From Melampsora larici-populina 98AG31 (taxonomy: Eukaryota > Basidiomycota > Pucciniomycetes > Pucciniales > Melampsoraceae): 64,000 nt of DNA. The DNA lies in the NCBI RefSeq assembly GCF_000204055.1, contig NW_006768794.1:854668-918667 (forward strand), written 5' to 3'. Every line of letters starts with the position of its first letter. Position 1 is the first letter of the stretch. The notes under the pieces were generated by a model. The model did not search any database. It worked only from the letters and a program-made list of their open reading frames with translations, and had not been told where the DNA came from. Position numbers and translations under genes: made by a program. Below are positions 12,254-21,970 of the stretch, one piece after another.

Positions 12254-12381
12254 CCGGCCGTGAGATTTTTTTTGAAACGTGCGATGCTGTGCGGCGCGAC
12301 ATAGAGCGCAGCACTGCGCTGCGCTCCGCAAACAGGTCAAAAACCTGTGCAGAGTGTAGCAATTGCAGTGTTGCCCAAGTC

Positions 12382-14070
12382 TTGATCCCTGTTTTTTGTG
12401 CCAGTGTGCTTTACAATCAGGCACAAAGAGTAAAGAAACCTTTGGGGCCAAATGATCATTAAGGTGTATGTAATAACCCCAAGTGTGAGCCAGTCTGGTC
12501 CCAGGGTTGACATACCTTTTCTGTAGAGTCAAAAGCATAAAACATGCCCATGGCTGAAGCAGGACAAGATGCATGCTTACACTACATGCAAAGAGATGAC
12601 ACCACACCTGCAGCATTGCACAGACTCCACATTCTCTGCACTTGGCTCAAGTGTAGTGTGAAACATCACAACCAGCTGAAAAAGTTTGGTCATTGTTAAG
12701 TTATACTTTGTACACCAGGTTGGTGTTTGAATCCTGGCTGTTGAAACCTTTTGGGACATAGCACCGGATATCTGGTTTGATTGTTAGAATTGGTTTTAAA
12801 AAACCAGTCGGATATTCTCTGACAATTCCGGATAGCCAGAATATCCTTGGGTTTGGTGCTCAGAAGGGTCCAAATGTGCCAGGTAGTTGACAGATGACAC
12901 CTTGATGCATATGTAGTTCAAAAGTCGCATTTACTGCCAGCGGCTGTACCTTTTTTCACCAATTCTGCAGTTTTTTTATCTAAATTCACACTGAGGCTAC
13001 CTCAAGCCAACCCCGTCAAGGTTTCACATTTGAAAGGTCTGACCAGAGCACCCAGGAGTGCCCCAAATGAGAAGCATGTGCCACTCAAGTACTTACACTA
13101 GGGCCCCATTGTGTAGTGCACTGTGGAATCTTGTGACAGACCAATGGCACCAGGACCTGTGTGTTTCACTGCCACTGGAAGGGGAAGACTAAACAATGTT
13201 CATTGATTTTGTGTCTGTGTGCTGTATGATTGTTAACAACAAATCATCACCCTTTGAAGCAGAAAGAAAGATTGCCACACTTTTGAAGAACCAACAGCTA
13301 CCTGAGCTCTTCTATGAGCCCTGGCAACTATTACGTTAATCATGCCTTGCCTGAAACCTGCCTCAAGAAGATTCTGCAGCCCATCTGGAGAATATCTGAT
13401 TGTGCTTTTACTGTTTTGGACCCCCAAGCCCCAACCAGATTACCTGGCAGAAATCCAGCACTGAGTGAAAAAGGCCTACCCTACTATGTGTTCAAGTAGT
13501 TGAGGTGCAACATCATTACCAAGCAGACCAAACTCTTGAGAATGTTGAAATGGAAAAAATTGGTTTTTGAAAAAAGTACATTGATCAAATGGAAGTCTTT
13601 TTTCAGGAGCACAAGGATTGAGCAAGGTCTTTGCAGTCCATTTCTTACTCGAAATCCTCTGCGGAGGGAGTGGGAAAAAGGATTGTTCCCTTGAGCTTAT
13701 TGCTAAGTGTTTCTAACGCTTTTTGTGGGACTTGTCCTCAATGACTGAGGCTGAGGCCCACTCAGCAACGGGTGTGGTACACCTAGCGAACACCTGGGCT
13801 GCTTGCTTTTAGCAAAGTACATGGCCCAGTGCGCGTCCTAGAGGCGCGCAACAAGAATAGGGGTTTGGGACCCTTTGAACCCAATCATGGGAACGAAGGA
13901 TCGAAGAGCTGAGTCCCTGCAAGGGGCTCCAAACCCATTCTCGGCGAAACACAGTGCACATGTAATAGTTTTACACCCAATTACAATGATTCAGACTTAC
14001 AACGCTCAACGGAACAACAATATTCGAGCACAACACGTGTGGGTAGACAAGGCATGAAAACAAATAAAGA
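12382..14070. other. Intergenic stretch with small hairpin repeats
   Basis: No gene is recognised. At 12760-12860 a short imperfect inverted repeat (AGCACC ... GGATATCTGG against CCAGAATATCC ... GGTGCT) looks like a small MITE. At 13700-13990 the base composition changes to GC-rich with several short inverted segments (for example GGGTTTGG at 13861 and CCAAACCC at 13929). This lies just beyond the recombinase gene of retrotransposon copy A and may be its 3' terminal repeat region, but I could not prove that. Confidence 0.4.
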
Positions 14071-15067
14071 TTACAATTGATCTGGACGCCTGATTTGTCG
14101 CGCCAATTCATCGGTGCGCCTTGCAACTCTACCACTGTAAGGTCTAATGTATAACTTATAGGCTGAAGATTTAATACCCTAGGTAGGATTTTAGAGAGGC
14201 ACCTCCGATCCTTAAACTATGACCCGACCAGACTGTCGAGCTTGACGGGTTCTGACTCTTGAGAAAATGTATCACCGTACTCCGCTCCAGAGGACCACCG
14301 CTTGTCGTGTGGAAAAGCGGGTCTTTGGGTCTCCCGACAGTCTTTTCTAAGATGTCACGAATTGCAGCTACTGGGTCGAGGTGGTTTGGCTGGTATGAGA
14401 GGCGTAGGTACTGATATTCGCCCGGCGCAGCCGTCTTCGCCAGACGAATGCGCAGCGCGACGTGTTTGCCATCCGTGTCGAAACAAATGTCCTTCCGGCG
14501 GATGAAAATTGCTGGGAAGTCAATGCGTCTCACGAGTTCACCTAATCGTGCCAAGCCCCAGAAGCCTGTCAGGACAACTCCTTTCATGACTAAACCATCA
14601 GTTGTGTTGAGATCCAAGGAGTGAATCAGGCTGTTTATGTCCATCAAGGTCAGTGCCCCCCGTCTTGGTGTGTAGCGCTCTACTTCTGCCTTCCTAGTCG
14701 CCACTAATAAAATTCGTACCCGGTCAATGTCAATTTTGGGGAAGGTCGAGTTGTGAAGAGAGTGCCACATTTGAATCCCCGTAAGATAACGTTTTTTTGT
14801 GTTGCTCAGCACGGGTTGATGGCCTTCATTGGAACTGCACCAAACAACGAACTGAAAGATGATACTCGGGGTTGTCGGAAAGAGCACCACCGGGAAACGG
14901 CTCATAAATTTGAAATATTTGTTAACTCCAGCCGCGTAATGTTTTATTGTTGAAAGTGCCCATCCTCTCTCGAGGATCATTTCTCCTGCATCATCCAAAG
15001 TTTCGATCCTTCCAGGTCGAGACTGGCGAAGCACGTCGCGCGGTGATAACATCCTATTGTTGAACAA
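14071..15067 (-). pseudogene. Tyrosine recombinase of copy A, frameshifted near its end
   Basis: The open part (15067-14171, 298 aa) begins MFNNRMLSPRDVL and shows an N-terminal SAM-like core (STIKHYAAGVNKYFKF) and the catalytic fold. Box A Arg is in FWGLARLGELV and the H-x-x-R pair in WSGHSLRIGGAS. The frame then hits a stop. In the next frame the terminal motif with the nucleophilic Tyr is intact (SSAYKLYIRPYSG) and runs to a stop at 14071. Compared with copy C, roughly a dozen codons between GGAS and KSSAY are missing, including the GRW box. The enzyme would integrate a circular cDNA without making target duplications. Confidence 0.82.
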
Positions 15068-15094
15068 AGCTATCTTGATGGTAAGGAAGTATAT

Positions 15095-17094
15095 TTAGGT
15101 AGACGAGACGGTGGTTTTTGTTCTGGGGTAAACTTGCTGGAGTAGCGGTTTTAAATCTTCAGGAAGTTGTATTGTCAACATATCGGCGTGTGCTTTTGAA
15201 GGGTCCAACCCTCTAGACAGGCAGTCCGCCTTGTTGTCACCTGATATTACCCTAACTAAATTCAAATCACAATCGTTTTCAATCAGGAGTGTCTGGACCA
15301 ATTTCCATTCTTCATTAACCCAGTAGTCCCTAGACTTCCGGTTTCTTGCCGCACCTTCCGTCGTAGTATTGTCGGTCAGGCAAGAGTAACTAAAACCAGC
15401 CACGTCCATCTTCTGCTTCAACATTAAGAAACCAAGACGGACTGCCACGGTCTCCGCGCATGCAATCGTCCGTTTTGGTTGCCCGACTGGTTCTTTCCAA
15501 CCTTCTAACCAACTGAATTGCGCCCAATTCTTGCCTATTATTATGCCGATACCGTACTTGCTTGACACGTCACCGACCCAGCCCACATTTTTGACGATGT
15601 GGTCGGGAATTATCCTCGTTGGTCTTAAATTCGATAACGTACTTCGCCAATAAAGCATATCTTCTTTTACCTCTGGTGGCATCATCCTTTTACCTGGAGT
15701 CCTCCATACTGCTACCCATCTGTAGTTCGCGGCTAAATATGATTTCAATTGTGGCAATATCAACGTTACATGGCCTAATTTTCCATTGAACCGCTCCACA
15801 TCGTGCCTTGAGAACCAAGTCTGGCTTAAAAACTTTTCAAGTTCTAATTTCCTTTTCGTTAGCTTTTTATCTGGTAATGATACTGTCATGTTGACACAAT
15901 TCCACAAAAACCCAATGAATTTCTCACAGCCAGCATATTTGGCTCGGAGCCAAAAATCCGAGGATTCCTCGGATTCTGACTCCGAGTTAACCCCTATCCG
16001 AGGATCCAATCCGAGGCAACTGCCAGGGCCAACATTTGCCTCGGAATTAGCCCTCGGGTGCCCTTTTCCTCGGGGGCGCTGTCCGAGGACTCCTCGGACG
16101 TTTGTCTCCGAGCCAAATATGCTGGCAGTGTCTGCTCGAATGCAAATTCTGAATACTTTGTTATGTTTGTCTTGACACCTAATTCTTCGCTCGCCTCTAC
16201 TATGTCCAACATAGATACCCTATCCGTCCTTCTCTTAATCATCAAATTGTCATCGACCCAGCGATAAACTTCAACTAAATTAAATTTGGCCTTCATAAGC
16301 TTTTTCCAGCCATCTGCAGGTCCTCCAAAGGACCCACAACCCACTACACCACCAAAGGCGATTCTAACGTCTATATAAATAAGTCCGTGGAAATCCATGA
16401 TAGCTAGATATGGCCATTGAGATCGATGAGTCGGAATTTGCCTATATGCACCTTCCCAATCGAATATTCCTAATAGTATATCTCCTTTGTTATCTTTAAA
16501 GAATCAAACCACTACTTCAAAGTCATCCCATGTTGTCTTAAAGTTTCCTTTATCAACATATGAGTTAACTGATGGAATTATTTCATCAAACTTGGGATAC
16601 GACATATCGTTGATTGGCCTAAAGCTGCCATCACCATTTATTACCGCACCTAGAGGGCTTGTCAAAAATCCAAACTTTTCATAAACTTGTTCTTTTGTAA
16701 AAGGACCAAACATTCTACCATTCTTCACTTCTTTATTTACATTATCTTTGATTTTCTGTCTTGCATCATTTGCTGAAGAGTGATTAGGTGGACAGTACCA
16801 CTTGACATTATGAATTGAATGCTTTGGCACGCCTTGATGGAATCCATCTGTAAATCCTTCTAGTAAATATTGATACTCGTCAATCAAACCAAATTTCTTC
16901 AATTCTCTTTCCCACACGTTTGTATTCATCTCGCATTTTACAATAGTTGGCCAGGTCTCGTCTCTTCCATCTTTAAATATCCTTAAGTAATCGGTAGATT
17001 CTGTTCTTTTTCTTTTCAAAGACTCGACACAACTATTTTCATTACATCTACACAAATACAAACACAACAAATTAAACAACAATTCATAATACAA
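15095..17094 (-). pseudogene. Reverse transcriptase/RNase H of copy A, broken by a MITE
   Basis: The N-terminal part (17094-16504) contains the finger motif with INGDGSFRPINDMSYP. After a TGA in V-TGA-FF the frame continues with motif A (LGIFDWEGAYRQIPTHR) and the active-site motif RWVDDNLM, so the usual YxDD is here VDD. The frame is then broken by a 206-bp MITE (15925-16130) exactly in the conserved EQK-[FY]-x-GF-x-W segment. Beyond it come the connection and an RNase H domain with all acidic residues: VGDVSS, CAETVAVRLG, LTDNTTTEG and DNKADCLSRG. Removing the MITE and one TCT joins the two frames. The stop in VV-TGA-FF sits in TTGA. Confidence 0.85.
15925..16130. mobile_element. 206-bp CACTA-like MITE inside the reverse transcriptase
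   Basis: The ends are inverted repeats of 25 bp with one mismatch (CACAGCCAGCATATTTGG on the left, CACTGCCAGCATATTTGG inverted on the right). They are flanked by TCT on both sides (15922-15924 and 16131-16133). A CAC start and a 3-bp duplication fit the CACTA/EnSpm superfamily. The interior is crowded with CCGAGG/CCTCGG hexamers. It has no coding capacity. A second 206-bp relative lies at 19001. Confidence 0.88.
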
Positions 17095-17292
17095 ATTCTA
17101 TGGCATCTACAACCTAAACCTTATATACCATGCTCACGTTTGTTTCTCTTTTGACGTAGATTGTCTAGGTTCTACATGCTTAGGTTCACCCTGCTCCTTC
17201 TTCTTTCCCCCTGGAACGTAGTTTTCATCACTAAGCAAGGAACTTCATTTTAGTAAGTAGTCATAAATCAATCGAGTAATCCTGTTCACTCA

Positions 17293-18845
17293 CTAATTAA
17301 TTCCTTTATAATTTGGGTTCCTGCCCTTTCCTTTTTCTGGGTGTTGGTAGGGAGAAAGTGATCTGTCGAACCTTAAACCTTTTCCTCTATCATTTCTTCT
17401 GTTACTTTTAAACTCATCTGATCTCTTGAAATTAGGAACTCTCAAAAACTTTTCATCTTCATCTTCCTCTACATCTAAGTTGGTAGAATCATGACTTTTT
17501 CCTATTGGATATCGGAAGCCTGTTATTGGACTATACTTCTCCCTAGTATTTCCTTTCGCATAAGCTGAAATGAATAAGAAACATTTTATTAGATAATGTT
17601 GAAGGAGTTTAAGATATAACAACTCAACGATTATCTTTTGGCAATATTCTACCATCTTGTAAAAATGAAGTTCTAGCCAATGCTTCCTCAAGGAATTCTT
17701 TCCTTTGTTCGCTTGGATCACCTGGAGCACCGTCTATGTGATTACATGTAACGTCATTCCTCACCGCAATATTGTATCGAAAGGCTACAATCCAACCGTG
17801 TCTATCGCCTAAAGTTTGAACATATTCGAAATGTTTTTCCAAACTATACCATCAACACGTTAGTAAATTCACTATTCTCATTTAAGTCATGTTTACTAAC
17901 TCTTTTGCAAAATCTTTATGGAAGTATTGCTCTTTCAAATACTTCACCATCAAGATCCTAGCTCTTGTCCAATCAGCAAATGTCATGAACCATTCATTTT
18001 TTGGAATTTGACCGGTCGCTTGATCTTTTTTCTTTGATGTACTTCTACTAGCTACTAAGCTATCTAATTCAATCCACTCTGTGTTAAAGATCGTCAAGGG
18101 AAAGTGATTGTCTAACTTTTTTAAGTGAGAATCTCAATACTCGGTAAACTTTTTCAAGGTATTCTTTGCTGTCCTTCCTGATTTGTATTTTACTAAAGGG
18201 TTTATCTTCGGGATTTCTGCTTCTCTATTGTTCATTTCTTCCATTTTCATCTTTAATAAGAGTTTCTTTGCTAGTTTAGCGTTTCCTAAGCTTAAAGCTT
18301 GATAGGCTTTGTCTATCAAGGCCGCTGTTACGAATGAAATGATTCATGTTAATTAGCTTTGTTAATACTGGAATATATCACAGTTTATGTGCTGCTTTTT
18401 CTTCGGAATAAATCATGATTGTGTAGCTGTTTGCGGAATAAATCACGCTACGGAATATATCACGTTTATCACGATGCTTACTTGGTTCCATGATTAAGAC
18501 TTTATCACTCGAATCTGATTTCGATGAGTCGTCGTCATCGTCGTCTTTGTCAGAAGTCCAGTTGATATCTTTTTCCTTTGCTTTCTTACTTTTGCTCTTT
18601 ACAACTTTTCTGGTCGAGACTTCTTGTTCTTCTGCTTGTGATGATAATTTGTTTGACGACCAGTTTTTTAATGCTTCTATCTCTCTTAATCGCTCTTCTT
18701 CATCTTCTCTAAATCTTCTCTCTTCTTCTTCGAATGTGTTTTCAATTTCGAAGTCTTGATTTTCAATACCATCCTCTGAGTTTGGGGGTGTCGGTTCTGG
18801 TGTAATTTCAGGACCTAGACCTAAATTTCTTCTGCTAGACCTCAT
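17293..18845 (-). pseudogene. ORF1 (gag-like) of copy A, split and decayed
   Basis: Pieces at 18845-18378, 18319-18134, 18120-17882, 17842-17624 and about 17575-17293 form a gag-like protein with short introns between some pieces. The first is acidic and Ser-rich (SSNKLSSQAEEQEV, DDDDDDSS). The middle shows the family core (FTEY, then TIFNTEWIELDSLVASRS, WFMTFADWTRARILMVKYL). The next holds the segment matching the RRNVWE region of copies C and D. The last is basic (RSNRRNDRGKGLRFDRS). A TGA after FTEY is in TTGA context. No zinc knuckle is seen. The exact exon joins are uncertain. Confidence 0.6.
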
Positions 18846-19000
18846 ATTCGAAAAGATTCTCGTGAGGATGGGAGGTGAGGTAAGCGGAGATCGCGCAAAT
18901 GAGGAAAACGCGGTTAGGAGAAACTGGAGACTCGTAGATGAGAAAGGACCAACAGTGAGGTCCTGAACTCTTAGAGGAGGATCACTTCACCCTTAGACAG

Positions 19001-19206
19001 CACTGCCAGCATGGATGCCTCAGGTTGAGAAATCCGAGGCATCATCGGAGGCAAATCCTCGGACAGACCTTGTCCGAGGTTTTTGCCCGAGGTATTTTTT
19101 TGCCCTGAGAATTACCTCGGATCAAAACCTTGGGAAGCTTCTGTCCGAGGTTGTGCATCCGAGGATACCTCGGATTTTGTAATCCGAGGTAAATATGTTG
19201 GTGGTG
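19001..19206. mobile_element. Second copy of the 206-bp CACTA-like MITE
   Basis: It starts CACTGCCAGCATGG and ends with the inverse of CACCACCAACATATTTACC. It is flanked by CAG on both sides (18998-19000, 19207-19209) and is again exactly 206 bp. Like the copy at 15925 it is packed with CCGAGG/CCTCGG hexamers, but the rest has diverged. It lies about 155 bp upstream of the ORF1 start of copy A. Confidence 0.8.
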
Positions 19207-19620
19207 CAGGGTGAGAGTATCCAGGGCCGGCCTAAGGAGTTCCAACCGCTGTCTGTGACGTCATTTGTCACGTGGCTCCTCTTCTTGCATTACGTGGATG
19301 CGAGAAGCAGGATGCTCCGCTTATTCCTCCCGAAATGGACCCGGGAAGTTCCTCGGTGCCTCTTCACCACCACAACATCAATTTTTAAAGCTAAAGTTTC
19401 AACTTTGGACAAATGCTTTTCTGTTCTGAGAGGTCACAGAGGAACTGAAAAATAAAATCCACATTCTTATCTTGACTGGATGGCCATAGGTACCTTGATA
19501 GACAAGTCACTCTTATTTTATAGTTGTTTTTTCAGCATTGATGAGCAATGAAGCACCTTGGAAAAATCTGAGAAGAAAACAATTCATCAGCGATATCACT
19601 AGTAGTGGGCCACACTACTA

Positions 19621-20797
19621 CAGTTGTTTGCAAAAAGATTGAAATTGAGGCGCTTTGGAAATTGAGAGGTGGACTGCGCACCACCTGTGCAAGGTATCAA
19701 GCTTACCTGCCAGATCAATAAATCTACAGTATCGAATCAGTTGTCAACCCACACACCCTTATTCTTTGGTGGCACAGTGGTCAGAAAGTGTGATCCGTTG
19801 CTGGCAGTCCCATTTGTGACTCACTATGTATGCCTCTTTTGATTCAAACTTAACTAAGTCCCTCTTGCCAAGCAAGCTCCTGCAAGGAAGGGACTTACCG
19901 CTAAAACACAAATCTTGCCCTGAGAAGTGAGCTGTATTTGACAAAAAATCAATACATTGCTCTATCTTCTTTGTTTTGTTATAAACCCTGCTGAATGTGA
20001 AATAACATGAGGACAGCAGATGGCCATTACAGACAATTCAGCTGCAATCTTTGCAAGATCTTGTCTGGGATACCTGCTAGTGGATGGTGAAGGATGAGTC
20101 TTTTTTGGCTTTTTCTGAGCGGCAAACCCGCTTGCAGCCTGTATTACTCAGAAAGTGATGAAAATGATCTTCAATCAATCAAAAGTATATGTTCGCAACA
20201 AGATAGAAAGGAATTTTTAACTGGAGCATATGTAACAGGATGCTGCCATCATCTCTCCCTTTTGCATCCAGTATTGTTTATTGAGAGACAAAAAAGTTAA
20301 ACTGATGTAGAGATTTTGAGCCAATACAGCTCACTTCTCACGCAAGATATTGGTTTTTACCAGTAAGTCCCTCTCTCAACTACTTGTTTGTCCAAGAGGG
20401 ACTTTGTCAATTTGCTTTTGATTGCCAATCTTCTCATCTCAAGGTACTCATACAGCAAAGATAATCATATGCAAGCAAATAATGATAGTAAAGCTATTTC
20501 ATGGTCCTATTGTATGATAACAGGCAGATTGAATAAGAAAAACTTTTCAAAATTTGTGATGACAAAATAGGAAGCTAGTCCAGTTTGAATTTAAAAATGG
20601 AGGAGTCTTGAGACATGTTCAATCAAACATGAAGGGGGTGCTCAACCAATTCTGTGCCACAGTTTGTTTTGGAAACAATGTGGTTATGCTATTAGAGCAG
20701 CATTTCCATATGCATATTTGACACCTTTCACAGGTGGCGGATGGCCCACCTCTCAATTTTTAAAATACCTTGATTTCAAACTTTTTGAAAACAACTG
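19621..20797. repeat. Imperfect fold-back (long inverted repeat) element
   Basis: Outer arms of 80 nt lie at 19621-19700 and 20718-20797 (inverted; they share AAATTGAGAGGTGG and CCACCTGTG). Inner arms of about 90 nt lie at 19852-19941 and 20322-20411 (inverted; they share GAGAAGTGAGCTGTATT and AAGTCCCTCTTG). The spacing between arm pairs is asymmetric (231 against 386 nt). There is no coding capacity. It is best read as a non-autonomous fold-back transposon or an old palindromic duplication. Confidence 0.6.
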
Positions 20798-20964
20798 TAC
20801 AAAACATGCCACAATAGTATTAGTGGTGCATAGAGGTTCAAGCTCAAGATTTTTGGTGAGATGCACTGTAGCCCTGGAAGGGATTGCACTGAAACTTTAT
20901 AATGTATCATTCCATTCCCTGATAGTCAATAAATTGCTATGAATCTCATTGTGCCTCCCTAATG

Positions 20965-21083
20965 TGTACAAGTAGACACAGAAAAGATACATCACCCCCG
21001 GGGCCAGACTGGCTCACAATTACATAAACTGTAGTGAAACTTGGCCCCAAGGGTGTTGTACACTTTCTGTGTCTACTTGTACA
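20965..21083. repeat. 119-bp hairpin MITE-like repeat
   Basis: The arms TGTACAAGTAGACACAGAAA (20965-20984) and their exact inverse (21064-21083) are 20 bp long. A second, inner inverted pair (GGGGCCA against TGGCCCC) extends the fold. Flanking CTAATG/CATTAG is also inverted. Confidence 0.75.
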
Positions 21084-21970
21084 GGTTCATTAGAGATTTT
21101 GTGCTATGACACTCCAGTTGGCTTTAGCAAGTGACTTATGCCCAATGTCAAAAAATGGTGTGAAATTATTTCATGCTTTTACAACTGTACCAAGGCAGGT
21201 CACTTGCAGGCCAGGACATCTGGTTACCTCAGTGATTCATTAAATGTAAACCTGCAAAACCCCCCCTCAAGCCACACAAGGGCACCTTGCAGGCAAACTC
21301 TCAACAAGATGCTTGACATACCTTGATTTGTGCCTTCTGACTTCACTAAAATTAGGTGTGATGAATGTGTTTATCTTCAAAAGCTGCTTACACTCATCCT
21401 TGACATTGATGTCTACACAAATGCAATCAGAACTTTACCTTGTCAGTTTTATCTCAGCTGGTCTCTCACAAAGGCTGATCCTCACTTTTGTTGCACATTT
21501 TGTACATACCATATGTAAATACATAGGTCATACTCTTAGACTAAGACAATAACCAAGGTGATGTACGGGTGAATACTTCCTTGTTCAATACACATCCAAA
21601 AACATATTTTCAATCCTCGTAGTCCAATAGGCATGAGCATCCCATGCCCAATGAGCGCAAGAGAAACCTCACAGCGACCAAAGTCACCAGCAACACAACA
21701 AAACAGGGGTTGTAATTTTTAGTACATCGCGCGAGGATTGCGGTGGATAATCTTGGTGAGGCGAGTTACAGCATGTAAATTGGCAGGTATTGAGTACAGA
21801 GATGACAATAATAAAGTTGATGGATTCGAAGCCCTTGAGATCCGAAAGCTGGAGTCTAGCCTTCATAATCGGTTTCCAAAGGAAAGACCATCTCGATAAT
21901 CAAAGCTAGAAAACATAGATTATTAGATGTTAGAAGCAATTGATCTCAGGGAAATAGTTGTATGAAATAT
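21084..21970. other. Intergenic stretch, no gene recognised
   Basis: AT-rich sequence between the hairpin repeat and the 3' end of the helicase gene. No frame longer than about 80 codons and no family motif is visible. Confidence 0.5.

Larger units (their letters stand above)
3140..12373 (+). mobile_element. hAT-superfamily DNA transposon, interrupted by a Harbinger element
   Basis: The left end at 3140-3155 (CAATACCGCAACTGCT) and the right end at 12358-12373 are inverted copies over 16 bp with three differences, all C/T transitions. An 8-bp duplication flanks the ends. Without the nested 5.1-kb Harbinger element the unit is about 4.1 kb, a normal size for an autonomous hAT. Both subterminal regions are GC-rich and carry CATGAGCG motifs and one perfect 12-bp hairpin each (3332-3357 and 12227-12253). 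The transposase gene inside carries five premature stops, so the copy looks dead. Confidence 0.85.
14071..18845 (-). mobile_element. Tyrosine-recombinase (DIRS/Ngaro-like) retrotransposon, copy A
   Basis: On the minus strand the gene order is ORF1 (18845-17293), reverse transcriptase/RNase H (17094-15095) and tyrosine recombinase (15067-14071). RT plus RNase H plus a phage-type recombinase in place of a DDE integrase defines the DIRS order. Coordinates cover the coding part only. The terminal split or inverted repeats expected for this order were not identified with certainty. It is inactivated by a MITE in the RT, by TGA stops and by a deletion in the recombinase. Copies C (24414-30588) and D (31878-52193) are relatives in the opposite orientation. 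Confidence 0.8.

Noticed and set aside
13700..13990. Possible structured RNA or tRNA-like region
   Set aside because: Several short inverted segments are present, but no tRNA cloverleaf or rRNA signature could be built. A retrotransposon terminal region is more likely.
18490..18759. Ser-rich plus-strand frame
   Set aside because: Antisense of the acidic region of ORF1 of copy A.
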